A DNA stretch of 64,000 nucleotides from Shimia sagamensis (GTDB lineage Bacteria > Pseudomonadota > Alphaproteobacteria > Rhodobacterales > Rhodobacteraceae). Positions 1 to 8,072 of the stretch are shown in pieces. Both the position numbers and the translations under genes were made by a program. Numbering within the stretch: position 1 is the first letter of the stretch; every line of letters starts with the position of its first letter. The notes under the pieces were generated by a model. It was not told the DNA's origin and ran no database searches. It saw only the letters and a program-made list of their open reading frames with translations. The stretch spans positions 1 through 64,000 of the forward strand of contig NZ_FXTY01000010.1 of NCBI RefSeq assembly GCF_900182745.1, in the 5' to 3' direction.

Positions 1-202
1 AGCAAACGAGCGAAGCCTGAAAAGAAAGGCGCTCGCGCGACGTTCAGTCCCTCATTTTCTGCGCCAGCAACACGATGTTTTTCCACAGAATCGGCCGGTT
101 GCGGCTCATAGTCGGCTTCGCACACAGGACTTTGCAAAGTTCACTAACTGCGCATTGCGGCCATTGTAACCCACTGAAGCAAATTTCCGCTCTCCGCCCT
201 AG

Positions 203-1351
203 CTACCGCAGTTGATACTTCGCCCCAGCCTTTGCCAGCCGATCCTCAATCGAAACAGGGTGTTCCTGCGTTTGGCGGATTAGGGCATCGACGTGGTTTT
301 CCATAAAATCGGAGAACGCGTCGGCGCTCACGTCGGAGATCGCCGCGCGGGTCACAAAGAGACCTGTCAATTGTGCATCTAGTTCCCGCGTTTTTGCCGT
401 GCGATTGGCTTGGATCACATCACACGGCAGAACGCCTGCGCGGTTCCTCGTAAGATCACTGCTAACCACATCCTCAATCTGCCGCCAGAGTCCCAGAGCG
501 GGCCAACGGGCGCGGTTGCTGTCGGTTGTGGGAATGCAGTAGCGCATGCGTCTAAGGGCGTCTGTGAGCGCGTCTCCGATGATGTCATGCACATCCTGCC
601 AAGAACGCATCTCAAAGCGGTTGCGCAACTGTTTGGAGCCAAGGCGCAGCTCAAAGCGCCAGACTTGGCTTGTTGCTCGGTCTGACAAATCCATTGACGG
701 TCTACCTTGGACGGCAAGAGCCGCGTTCCAGATCGTCAGCCAACCCATTTTGTTGGTTTGCATGACTTCGGTGCGTTTGTCGTAAATCGCAAGCTGGCGG
801 TTGGCGATTGCCCCAGCGCTTAGACCAACCACGCGCGACCCGCTGGCAATTGTCGCGGTTTCTGCAACGCCTGTGTATTCCGTGACTTTGGTGCCGGGTG
901 GCACAACCAAAGCCTCGCGGTCAGGTTCAAACCAAGGGGCAAGCACATCCACCGCGAAATCAGCCCGAGCGACGCGGAGCTGCGTTTCTACGTAGGGAAT
1001 GCCAAACGCCGCCATACATTCGCGGAAATGCCGCTCAGCGCCCTCTAAGCCGCCTGTGGCAAGCCCAAAGGCGCGGAAGTCCACCGTGATGCCGGGATTG
1101 TTGGGGATGCGGTCCTCTAGGTCTTGAAACAGCCAGACCGCGCCAAAGTCACCCGTGTGGGCGGTAAAGCCGCGCGCCCCCTTGTTGGTGACGCTCAAGG
1201 TGATGTTGCCAAACTCCAAAAGACATTCGCCCATGGTTTCTTTGGCATACGCCTTGGCTGAGGCCAGTTCTTCGCGAAAGCTGGGTGAAATGTCGGTTGT
1301 CAGTGTGAACTTCAACCCATCAAACCCAGAATGCAGGATCACCCCGTCCAT
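203..1351 (-). CDS. Replication initiation factor-like protein (Rep_trans type) of an integrative element
   Basis: A 382-residue protein that resembles the replication initiation factor family (Rep_trans, PF02486) of rolling-circle replicons and integrative elements. The recognisable part is the C-terminal half around residues 230-255, with the family-like string FELRLGSKQLRNRFEMRSW; the N-terminal half has the typical alternating beta-rich character (GARGFTAHTGDFG). The catalytic tyrosine was not pinned down by eye. The start ATG is preceded by GAAGGACGG. The gene lies upstream of nothing else in this window but shares strand with a small conserved protein, an AlpA-type protein and an integrase, the usual set of a small integrative or conjugative element. 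If correct, it would nick and replicate the excised circle. A different phage or plasmid initiator family cannot be excluded. Confidence 0.6.
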   Translation of the reverse strand: MDGVILHSGFDGLKFTLTTDISPSFREELASAKAYAKETMGECLLEFGNITLSVTNKGARGFTAHTGDFGAVWLFQDLEDRIPNNPGITVDFRAFGLATGGLEGAERHFRECMAAFGIPYVETQLRVARADFAVDVLAPWFEPDREALVVPPGTKVTEYTGVAETATIASGSRVVGLSAGAIANRQLAIYDKRTEVMQTNKMGWLTIWNAALAVQGRPSMDLSDRATSQVWRFELRLGSKQLRNRFEMRSWQDVHDIIGDALTDALRRMRYCIPTTDSNRARWPALGLWRQIEDVVSSDLTRNRAGVLPCDVIQANRTAKTRELDAQLTGLFVTRAAISDVSADAFSDFMENHVDALIRQTQEHPVSIEDRLAKAGAKYQLR

Positions 1352-1381
1352 TTACGCCGTCCTTCGCTTTCGTATCCGTGG

Positions 1382-1405
1382 AGGGGGGTGTTACAAGACC
1401 CCCCT
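1382..1405. repeat. Perfect 8-bp inverted repeat just upstream of the rep-like gene
   Basis: AGGGGGGT and ACCCCCCT flank an 8-nt loop, about 30 nt upstream of the start codon of the rep-like gene. It could be part of the replication origin, a transcription terminator for the genes upstream on the same strand, or a translational control hairpin. The sequence alone does not decide. Confidence 0.5.
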
Positions 1406-1534
1406 TTGTTGCGACCCAACTAACCGCTGATCTGTTTTGAGATGTTTAGTAAAGAACCGGGGGCCATTTGGCCTTCTTTGTGCCTCCGGCGGGGCAGCTT
1501 TGGTTTTGGGGCCGGGCAAGACCCGGCGCTTCAA

Positions 1535-1750
1535 TCATTTGTTGATTTGGCGGCCAATCCAAATCTCGGCGCGCTCCGCGCATTTGGCGAGATTAAGCAG
1601 GTCGGAGTGGTGAAAGCTGGTTGTGTTGCGCCACTCGCCTGTATCACCCTTATAGGCGCGGGTTAAGTCGGTGGAGTAAAAACCATTGTTGTCCCAAATA
1701 GTGGCCGTTATCAGGCCAAGTTTGAATTTATGTGCAGGCTGGTTTGGCAT
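1535..1750 (-). CDS. Small conserved element protein, function unknown
   Basis: Starting at the internal ATG that gives MPNQPAHKFKLGLI, this is a 71-residue protein. The longer reading frame upstream of that ATG looks non-coding in composition. The central part (TATIWDNNGFYSTDLTRAYK, then GEWRNTTSFHHSDLLNLAKCAERAEIWI) has the look of a small beta-sheet protein often carried by phage-like and integrative elements between an excisionase and a replication gene. It sits between the AlpA-type gene and the rep-like gene on the same strand, so it is probably part of that operon. The family assignment is by general resemblance only; no function is claimed. Confidence 0.55.
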   Translation of the reverse strand: MPNQPAHKFKLGLITATIWDNNGFYSTDLTRAYKGDTGEWRNTTSFHHSDLLNLAKCAERAEIWIGRQINK

Positions 1751-1881
1751 GAAAGTGTCTTTCTGTGTGTTGGTGTGGAAGGGATACAGGACCGTTTTGC
1801 CTGCATCCCGAGAGCCGTCCGGCCCCAAAATCCCGCGCAGTGCTGCCAGCTCTGGCGCGGGCAAAACTCCAAGTAGTGAAT

Positions 1882-2136
1882 TTAAGCCCAGAAGTTCTGG
1901 CTGGTGTTGGCACGGCAGCGCGCCTCACCCCAGGCCAGCAAGTCACGGCGCCGATATCGTACCGAGCGGCCTGATTTGTAAAACTGTGGACCATAACCTG
2001 TTACACGCCATTTCTGGATTGTCCGCACACTTTGGCATAGGAAGTCAGCGGCCTGTGTTTCATCGATGAAACCATCGAGATAGTCGCTCGCGGACTGATT
2101 AGGGCTTGTTGTCTGTGAGAGTGTTTGTGAATGCAT
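1882..2136 (-). CDS. AlpA/excisionase-type helix-turn-helix protein
   Basis: An 84-residue protein with a MerR-like winged helix (HTH_17) at residues 23-70: the pattern FIDETQAADFLCQSVRTIQK, then WR, then GYGPQFYKSGRSVRYRRRDL is typical of AlpA and phage excisionase proteins, where the first stretch is the HTH and the arginine-rich stretch is the wing. The ATG follows AAGGAAG at normal spacing. It lies between the integrase and the small element protein, the usual place for a directionality factor or an activator of the integrase and rep genes. Such proteins bend DNA at attachment sites or bind the integrase promoter. Whether it is an excisionase or a transcription factor cannot be told from the sequence. 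Confidence 0.75.
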   Translation of the reverse strand: MHSQTLSQTTSPNQSASDYLDGFIDETQAADFLCQSVRTIQKWRVTGYGPQFYKSGRSVRYRRRDLLAWGEARCRANTSQNFWA

Positions 2137-2310
2137 TTATCACTTCCTTTTCGATAAGATGCTCCCAATTATGCTCATTTTTCAGTCTGCTAGAACATTG
2201 AAAAACCGTGACAAATCATGCTTTCTAATGACAGGCGACGGTGCATTTTAGGCAACAAGCCACACGATTAAGAGGTTCCTTTATTGAAATCACCGCCAGA
2301 ATCCGATTCT

Positions 2311-3498
2311 TCATGAAATTGCATGACATCCGTTGCCATGACTTTTCGGTACTTCTAGTGCCTTGCTAAGCATCTCGGCATTTTCTTCAGCGGCCTTACG
2401 CACTGGATCATCTGCAAGATGGGCATACCGCATAGTTGTCTGCAGTTGTGTGTGTCCGAGTAAGCGCCCCACCATCTGAATAGGCATCCCAGAAGAGACA
2501 GCATTTGACGCGTAGGTGTGTCGCAAATCGTGAATGCGCACATCTTCCAGCCCCGCATGTTTTCGAATGCGCCGCCATGGTTTTTGCAGATCGGTTGCAA
2601 AGCCCTTGGGTGACTTACCTGCAATGACATAGGGGTTGTCTGAAACACGTGGCAACGCACTCAAAATAGCTCGTGCCGCTTGGGGCAGGGGGATCAGGCG
2701 TGCGCCAGTCTTGCTGTCCGGTAACTCCATGCCGCGATCCGTGATAAAACTCCACTCTAGCTTTTGGATTTCGCTTAACCGGCAGCCCGTCAAGATTAAC
2801 AACCGAAACGCCGCAACCACATACCGGGTTTCACTGCAGCCTTGTTCCGCACGTGTCAGGACACTTCCAAGTTTTTGCAGTTCGCTTTGGCTTAAGAAGC
2901 GTTCTCGCCTCTGTTCGCGGTATTTTGGGACATGGCGGCAGGGATTGGACCCATCCGGGCGCAGTCCCCAGACTTCGGCCAAATTGAACATCTTCGACAA
3001 CACGCCCAGTGTGCGGTTGGCTTGATACGGTTTGTGTTTGAACTTGTGATGTAGCTCCGCGATATCTTTGCGCTCCACGTCTACAGTTTTAAAACTGCCA
3101 ATTGCCGGACCGATAAAGAGGTCGATAGCGCGGCGGTACTCTCCCTGGGTGGATGGCTTGCAACGCTCCTTGGCGTGATCTTCAAAGAACCGTTCGCAGA
3201 GAGCCGCGACGGTCGGTGCTCGGCGGTGCTGCGCGATGTCCTCAACCGGGTTCTCGCCTTTGGATACTTCGCCCATAATCTCTTTGGCACGGCTGCGGGC
3301 TTGTTCGGCGGTGATGTTGCCATGCCGCCCAAGAGAGGCGCGTCGGGTGCGCCCGCCTTTGCGGTACTGAATCTGGTAGGTCTTAGTGCCGGAGGGCATA
3401 ATCCGCACCCCAAAGCCTTTGATCTCGCTGTCCCATTCAAAGTAGCTTTTGGCCTTCGTCTCGAAGCTTTCAACAATTCGTTTGGTCAGTTTTGCCAT
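2311..3498 (-). CDS. int: Site-specific tyrosine recombinase (integrase)
   Basis: A 395-residue integrase of the P4/DUF4102 type. The N-terminal arm-binding domain covers about residues 1-90, the core-binding SAM-like domain about 95-190, and the catalytic domain about 205-380. The catalytic set can be read directly: Arg240 (TGCRLSEI), Lys263, His323 and Arg326 (HDLRHTYAS), His349 (LLGHTQ) and nucleophile Tyr358 (TTMRYAH). All are present, so the enzyme is probably active. Its 5' end faces a tRNA-fMet 3' end about 180 bp away, which fits family behaviour, since these integrases usually recombine into tRNA 3' ends. Together with the AlpA- and rep-like genes downstream it marks the right end of an element that extends left of the window. 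Confidence 0.93.
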   Translation of the reverse strand: MAKLTKRIVESFETKAKSYFEWDSEIKGFGVRIMPSGTKTYQIQYRKGGRTRRASLGRHGNITAEQARSRAKEIMGEVSKGENPVEDIAQHRRAPTVAALCERFFEDHAKERCKPSTQGEYRRAIDLFIGPAIGSFKTVDVERKDIAELHHKFKHKPYQANRTLGVLSKMFNLAEVWGLRPDGSNPCRHVPKYREQRRERFLSQSELQKLGSVLTRAEQGCSETRYVVAAFRLLILTGCRLSEIQKLEWSFITDRGMELPDSKTGARLIPLPQAARAILSALPRVSDNPYVIAGKSPKGFATDLQKPWRRIRKHAGLEDVRIHDLRHTYASNAVSSGMPIQMVGRLLGHTQLQTTMRYAHLADDPVRKAAEENAEMLSKALEVPKSHGNGCHAIS

Positions 3499-3676
3499 GC
3501 CTTGTTCCCTGGTTTTCTGTCGCGCCGTGGAAGCATTGTGGAAGCAGTTGGGCGCAAACTCTGGGGCAACGCGTAGAAGGGTGGCGTAGATTGCGTAAAT
3601 GAAAAACGCATGGATTCAATAAGATAGAGTAGGTGGTCGTATTGCGGCGTAGCTGGTGGAAGGCGGCATAAGCTCT

Positions 3677-3721
3677 CTCATAACCTGAAGGTCGTAGGTT
3701 CAAATCCTACTCCCGCAACCA
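3677..3721 (+). other. Attachment-site copy: 3' part of tRNA-fMet (anticodon loop to CCA)
   Basis: The sequence runs from CTCATAACC through the T arm GTAGG-TTCAAAT-CCTAC to the acceptor strand TCCCGCA and ACCA. This matches the 3' half of an alphaproteobacterial initiator tRNA (anticodon CAT). The bases upstream do not make the fMet 5' half: no 5-bp anticodon stem, and only a poor acceptor match. I therefore read it as a displaced 3' end, an att site next to the integrase. The intact tRNA gene would lie at the other end of the element. Confidence 0.75.
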
Positions 3722-3733
3722 GTACTCTCGAAC

Positions 3734-3760
3734 AACAAGCCGCCTCAGGGCGGCTTTGTT
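3734..3760 (+). terminator. Rho-independent terminator of the tRNA-fMet transcript
   Basis: AAGCCGCC and GGCGGCTT form an 8-bp GC-rich stem with a TCAG loop, followed by TGTTCGTTTT. It sits 13 nt after the CCA end, the normal position for a tRNA terminator, which supports the view that the DNA right of the att copy is the original tRNA flank. Confidence 0.75.
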
Positions 3761-3849
3761 CGTTTTGGGGCACGCCCAACGACAAAAGACCCCCAAGATC
3801 GCCAAGCAGCGTGATGGCATAGCCGTCCTGAGACTCTAGGTCGCTATTG

Positions 3850-4350
3850 CGTGTTGCTGACAACACGCTGAGCCGGCAATTTGAGGTTTCGGCACCTGAC
3901 ACGGTTTGGGTGACCGATATCACCTATATAACGACGCACGAAGGGTGGTCATATTTGGCAGTCGTGATCGGTCTGTGCTCAAGACTGGTCAATGGGTGCG
4001 ATGCAATCTCGGATGACGACTGACTTGGCTTTGCAGGCGTTGTAGAGTGCTGTTTGGGGGCGCAAACCAAAGCAAAGGGTCATGATTCATTCTGACCAAG
4101 GTACCCAATTCACTGGCAAAGAGTGGCAATCGTTTCTGAGTAAGCAAAACTAGGATGCCAGCATGAGCCGCCGTGGGTATCGGCATGACAACGCGGTCGC
4201 AGAAAGCTTCTTCCAACTATTGAAACGCGGACGGATCGGGCGGCAGACCTACCTCACACGCGACGCAGCAACGCAGGACGTGTTCGACTACATCGAGATG
4301 TTTTAAAACCCGAACCGAAAGCACACGAACAACGGCATGCTGTCGCCGGT
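3850..4350 (+). pseudogene. Remnant of an IS3-family transposase (OrfB, integrase core)
   Basis: Reading across stops and frameshifts gives recognisable pieces of an IS3-family OrfB: NTLSRQFEVSAPDTVWVTDI (with the first catalytic Asp), then THEGWSYLAVVIGLCSR, then after a stop SDQGTQFTGKEWQSF (second Asp region), RRGYRHDNAVAESFFQLLKR (catalytic Glu region), and a tail ending near NPNRKHTNNGMLSPVD. The order is that of a normal OrfB, but there are several stops and at least one frameshift, and the N-terminal part and OrfA are missing. It is dead. It lies immediately beyond the tRNA terminator. Confidence 0.85.
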
Positions 4351-4676
4351 TGACCATGAAATAGATAAAGGAAAATGAACGAGGCAGGTGTCCAGTAAAC
4401 TGGGTGCACCTCAAAGGATCCCCGTTCGCTTGAGTAAGATGCCAACTCGGACTTGTCGGGGTCCAAGGTCCAAGGTCCAAGGTCCAAGGTCCAGGATTCT
4501 CGAAGCAGATCAGTCCAGTTGGCCTCTTCTGGCCAGGGCGCGTAGCTCTTGAGCTCGCGTTGGGCGATATGGTCCAGACACTTGCGGTGCTTTTGCTCTG
4601 TAACTCTGATGATGGCTTTAGTTTCACGCTTGAGTTCAAGCAGCGAACGCCCGGAGGGCGTGATGATTTCGGACAT
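4254..4676 (-). pseudogene. Possible remnant of an unknown gene
   Basis: The frame starting MSEIITPSGRSLLELKRETK has a natural-looking composition for about 60 residues, then runs through the heptamer repeat (giving repeated WTLDLGP-like residues) and on into the reverse of the IS3 remnant, where it is certainly not coding. At most the first 60 codons are a decayed gene. No family was recognised and no clear ribosome-binding site precedes the start. Confidence 0.2.
4460..4493. repeat. Heptamer tandem repeat (GGTCCAA), nearly five copies
   Basis: Four perfect copies of GGTCCAA followed by a partial copy GGTCCA. The unit is 7 bp, so copy-number change would shift any reading frame through it. 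It lies in transposon debris and no promoter or gene start was seen next to it. Confidence 0.9.
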
Positions 4677-4946
4677 GACGGTCTCACAATTGAGGTCTGG
4701 GCTGGGCTCCTGACCCCATAGAATGAGTGGCGCCAAAATAGTCTCAAAAATTGAAAGCTGATGGATAAACCTTGGACCGCCCGGCTGTCGGTCGGGGCGT
4801 CAGCGCGCCGCTGATGAACGGGCAACACCCCAAGATGGATATGTCAAAGGATGTTGGGTGAGCTGTAAGAGAGCTATTGGACACAGACCGTCGCGCTTAA
4901 ACGATCCTTCGTGGGTCAACATACGTTTTGGAACTCAGTTGGATAT

Positions 4947-5210
4947 CTATTCGAACGCCTCGAGCTTGCGAACGATTGCTCCCACCATCTTTTCGAGCGC
5001 ATGGGCCGCCGCGGTGTGAGTTTCCAGAATGATGGACAGCCCATTGGTAAGCGCCGCCAGAGACGCGGTCTCCGCTTGCATGCCGGTCAGCCAGGCTTCG
5101 GCCCTGGTCTCGCATGTTGATGTTTGAAGACTGTCCTGAACGAAATATTTCCTTTGTGTTGCTCGCGAGTTATTTTCGGTTTCGCCAACGACATCCGGTT
5201 CGCCAATCAC
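4947..5210 (-). CDS. Small protein of unknown function, GTG start
   Basis: An 87-residue protein, predicted soluble and helical. The start is GTG, chosen because GAAGGAG stands seven bases upstream, a near-perfect ribosome-binding site. The C-terminal 45 residues (SLAALTNGLSIILETHTAAA followed by HALEKMVGAIVRKLEAF) look like one or two amphipathic helices that could form a helical bundle or bind a partner. The N-terminal part is polar and probably disordered. No family was recognised. It lies alone between transposase debris and a divergently oriented Arc-type repressor gene about 70 bp away, so that repressor could regulate it. Composition and ribosome-binding site argue for a real gene. Confidence 0.55.
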   Translation of the reverse strand: MIGEPDVVGETENNSRATQRKYFVQDSLQTSTCETRAEAWLTGMQAETASLAALTNGLSIILETHTAAAHALEKMVGAIVRKLEAFE

Positions 5211-5282
5211 AAACTCGCTCCTTCAGATAGATGAAGCCAATTTGGTTGGGTGAGACATACATGTTTATGGCTCTATGCCATC

Positions 5283-5618
5283 ATGATCGAAAGAAAACCG
5301 CAGGATTTGGACAAGTTCATAGTTCGCCTGCCAGACGGCATGCGCGAACGGATCAAGGTGAAAGCCGCGCAGAATAACCGCAACATGAATGCTGAGGTGG
5401 TGACCGCGCGAGAGGAGAAATTCCCTGAACCTGAGTTGCAGCACGCTTTCGTGTTCAAAAGAGTTTTGGAAGTTTTGAATTTGCCTCAAGGGGTGCAAAG
5501 AGCTCAGCTTGATGAACTCGTAGCTGAGTGTGCAGGTTTTGGAATAGATCTGGCCGTCTGCGACGAAAGACAGATTTCGTTCCACCTGGGTAATTTAACC
5601 CAAGGCGAAACATCCTGA
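5283..5618 (+). CDS. Arc-family ribbon-helix-helix DNA-binding protein
   Basis: A 111-residue protein whose first 45 residues match the Arc/MetJ ribbon-helix-helix fold: PQDLDKFIVRLPDGMRERIK forms the DNA-contacting strand and first helix, and NNRNMNAEVVTAREEKFP the second helix. Such proteins act as dimeric repressors that place a two-stranded sheet in the major groove. The remaining 65 residues are not an Arc tail I recognise and may bind a partner. The ATG was chosen over an upstream GTG because family members start just before the QDLDKF motif; neither has a strong ribosome-binding site. The small divergent gene nearby is a possible target. Confidence 0.8.
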   Translation: MIERKPQDLDKFIVRLPDGMRERIKVKAAQNNRNMNAEVVTAREEKFPEPELQHAFVFKRVLEVLNLPQGVQRAQLDELVAECAGFGIDLAVCDERQISFHLGNLTQGETS

Positions 5619-5765
5619 ACTTTGAGCGGATGAGTGACCCAGCATGGGCACCGGTGGCATGGCGCTGGCATTGAAACTGAAAGCAGTCGCCTGATTTCTA
5701 CGGCTAGCCCATTAAGAATGGGGAATTACTCTCTCGTTTTCACATTTGGCGATGGACGGTAAGGG

Positions 5766-7622
5766 TTAGTCCAAATCGGCGAGAATAGATCTTGAGGTTC
5801 TGAACGTGAGGGCAACCAGTGTCAGCGTCGGGTTGCCGGTTGCAATGGTCGGAAAGCTTCCACTGCCCAACAAAAAAAGGTTCCTGTGCTCCCAGCACCT
5901 TTGGTTGTTGTCTACCACGGAGTTGGTGTCGTCCGTTCCCATTCGGTAAGTGCCAACAATATGTCCGGCGCCATACAAATTGGCTTTGTGATCCTGGCCG
6001 TCCAGATTGAACTTGATCGCTGGATATCCGGTGCCATCAATGAACCTCGAATAGTTTTTCCCAACCTTGTCAAAGATAAGATCGGTTGTCTCCTCTGCTG
6101 CCGCGATGCCCCTTAGCGTAAGTTCGCTATCCGTGACACGGTAATTCACGAGCGGTCGTGGCAGCCCCAAACCATCTGTGTGCGTGTCAGAAAGGGTGAT
6201 GCGGTTTTCTTGCATGGGCTCCTGTTCGACCAGATAGCACAGTCGCATCATGCGGGTGTTGAAATGGTTCAACCGTTCGACCAGTTCCGCGCCAAACAGC
6301 TGCTCTTTGGCTGGGTTGAGCCGTGAATTGTTGGTGCCGTTGACAAAATCTTTGAGAGATGTCGCAGGATCATCGTCTGCCCACTCCCATCCGACGTTGC
6401 CAACGTCCACTCGCCACGCGGATCGACGTGCACGAAATGGTCCGTCGCGTAGGGTTTCAATTCCGGAACCACTGCGCGGTCCCCGATACGGAAACCCCTG
6501 CGTGTTGCTTAGTCCCCACCCAAGGTAACATAGATGATCCATCAGGTTTCGGCCTACTTGATCCGACTTGTTGGCAATGCCTTTTCGGTTGTTCGACATT
6601 TGCAGAATTTTGACAGTTTCAATGGCATGGGCAGCCAAAACAAAAACCTTGGCAGTGACGCTCTTGGTCTGCTTGGAGATGTGACCGTTGGCCTCCTCAT
6701 AAACCAGATAATTCAAGGACCTGATGATGCCGTTGGGGCCAGGTTCAAGATCCGTCACCACGGCTTGAGTAACAAGTTCTACGTTACCTGTTGCCATTGC
6801 GTCTTGCAGCGTTTCCATGGAATCGTATTTCGCGTGGATCGGGCAAATCGGAACACAACTTGAATTGCCCCGACATGCGGGGCGCCCATTTCTGAACGCG
6901 GAGTTACGCCCTTGCGGCGTGCACGTCATTTCAAGGTCATGGCCATCAAACGTAAGGCCTTTCATCTCTTCATTGATGACCTTGTCTGAAACGGACATCG
7001 GAATTCTGCCCATCGGGTATTCATATCCTGGTGGAAATTGAACGCCGAGATACTTTTCCATTGCGCGCTGATCTTCGACATTGGCCGACACGCCAATTTC
7101 CTTTTCGGCCTGGGCATAATCATCAAAAAGGTCGGTCAATTTCAGCGGCCAATCAACCATGACATTGTAGCGAGATTTCATTTCGAAATCGCTTGCGTCA
7201 AATCGTAGAGCCGTGCCCAGCCAATGCCAGGAGGTGCCGCCGACGATGCGCTCATAGGTGGACAGAAACGGGATCTCGGAGGAGTCGGTGTAGGTCAGGT
7301 AGCTCTGGCGATTGAAGGAAGGAAGCACCGTCTTCAGATTTCTCATATCCGACAGGCTTGGCCAAGTTAGCGTCATTGCTGTCATGGCACGGGGCGCAGC
7401 CTGTCTGGAAGGGTCACGCTCATATGGTGGGTAAGGAGCATTGGGTAGTTTTGCATCTGACGAGAGATAGGCGTTTTGGAAGGTCACCCGATCCGGTGTG
7501 TCGTGTGGCCCGGAATCGAGCAACAAGACGCGTTTGCCTGCTGAGCCCAGTATCTTGGCCATAATAGCCCCGGAGAAACCGGCTCCTACGATGACCACAT
7601 CAAAATCTGGATCAGCCGTCAT
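5766..7622 (-). CDS. GMC-family FAD-dependent dehydrogenase, catalytic subunit
   Basis: A 618-residue flavoprotein of the glucose-methanol-choline family, likely oxidising an alcohol or sugar. Visible features: the FAD-binding GAGFSG at residues 13-18, the C-terminal GAGHIVGTYRMGTD region with the probable catalytic His, and the closing NPTLT segment. Cys250, Cys256 and Cys260 (spacing Cx5Cx3C, in CRGNSSCVPICP) match the position and spacing expected for the 3Fe-4S ligands of FAD-glucose and fructose dehydrogenase large subunits. The ATG overlaps the stop of the upstream small-subunit gene as TGATG, so the two are translationally coupled; a longer frame reading back into that gene is unlikely. 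No signal peptide is visible. Electrons probably pass to the cytochrome encoded in the same operon. The substrate is unknown. Confidence 0.88.
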   Translation of the reverse strand: MTADPDFDVVIVGAGFSGAIMAKILGSAGKRVLLLDSGPHDTPDRVTFQNAYLSSDAKLPNAPYPPYERDPSRQAAPRAMTAMTLTWPSLSDMRNLKTVLPSFNRQSYLTYTDSSEIPFLSTYERIVGGTSWHWLGTALRFDASDFEMKSRYNVMVDWPLKLTDLFDDYAQAEKEIGVSANVEDQRAMEKYLGVQFPPGYEYPMGRIPMSVSDKVINEEMKGLTFDGHDLEMTCTPQGRNSAFRNGRPACRGNSSCVPICPIHAKYDSMETLQDAMATGNVELVTQAVVTDLEPGPNGIIRSLNYLVYEEANGHISKQTKSVTAKVFVLAAHAIETVKILQMSNNRKGIANKSDQVGRNLMDHLCYLGWGLSNTQGFPYRGPRSGSGIETLRDGPFRARRSAWRVDVGNVGWEWADDDPATSLKDFVNGTNNSRLNPAKEQLFGAELVERLNHFNTRMMRLCYLVEQEPMQENRITLSDTHTDGLGLPRPLVNYRVTDSELTLRGIAAAEETTDLIFDKVGKNYSRFIDGTGYPAIKFNLDGQDHKANLYGAGHIVGTYRMGTDDTNSVVDNNQRCWEHRNLFLLGSGSFPTIATGNPTLTLVALTFRTSRSILADLD

Positions 7623-8065
7623 CACAGAAAATCCGACAGGGCAGCGGGAGGGGTCGTCCAATAACCAAACTGTTGGGTGCTGGCTGCAGGCGGGTGGGCC
7701 TGTATAGCGCGCCAAGTCAATCCCTGTTTAAAGAAGTTCGCAGAAGGGATATGAAGTACGGTCGGGTCAGCAGTCGATTTAATTTGCCCAAGATACCAAA
7801 ATACGATTAGCGCTCTGGCGGCCTCTGCGAGGGTCTTGTCTTGCGTCTCATCAAGGATGTGAGCTGCAGCTTGTTGCGGTGAATTTCCTTCTCCAACGGC
7901 CGACTGAAAGCTCTGCATCAATTGGGCCAATGTGTCAGCTCCATACGCGCCTTCAAACACAGCGTAGAAATCGGCTGTCTGTTGCGCGAATATCAGGGTT
8001 TCTTCGGTAAATCCCGTTAGGGCGCTGGACAAAGTTAAAAAGGTATCTGGAACGTGAGCGTTCAT
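7622..8065 (-). CDS. Small subunit of the GMC dehydrogenase (FAD-SLDH type)
   Basis: A 147-residue helical protein resembling the small subunit of membrane-bound FAD sorbitol, fructose and glucose dehydrogenases (FAD-SLDH, PF12318), which acts as a folding and export partner of the catalytic subunit. The features seen are the N-terminal helix with FLTLSSALTGF, a middle section rich in small helices, and the C-terminal section ending in a TWRAIQAHPPA-type stretch before the aromatic tail. Family members often carry a twin-arginine signal that exports the complex. Here the N-terminus (MNAHVPDTFLT) has none. The gene begins seven bases after the cytochrome gene behind GAGGA and overlaps the catalytic-subunit gene, which fixes its role as that enzyme's partner. 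Confidence 0.75.
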   Translation of the reverse strand: MNAHVPDTFLTLSSALTGFTEETLIFAQQTADFYAVFEGAYGADTLAQLMQSFQSAVGEGNSPQQAAAHILDETQDKTLAEAARALIVFWYLGQIKSTADPTVLHIPSANFFKQGLTWRAIQAHPPAASTQQFGYWTTPPAALSDFL

Positions 8066-8072
8066 TTTGTCC

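Noticed and set aside
3640-3721. Complete tRNA gene ending at the CCA at 3721
   Set aside because: The T arm and acceptor 3' strand are good, but the upstream bases give no proper anticodon stem or D arm and a poor acceptor match. It reads as a 3' fragment only.
4440-4500. CRISPR array
   Set aside because: Direct repeats of 7 bp without spacers are a simple tandem repeat, not CRISPR. No cas genes are present.
4254-4736. 160-residue minus-strand protein
   Set aside because: Its second half is the reverse of transposase debris and heptamer repeats. Kept only as a weak 60-codon remnant.
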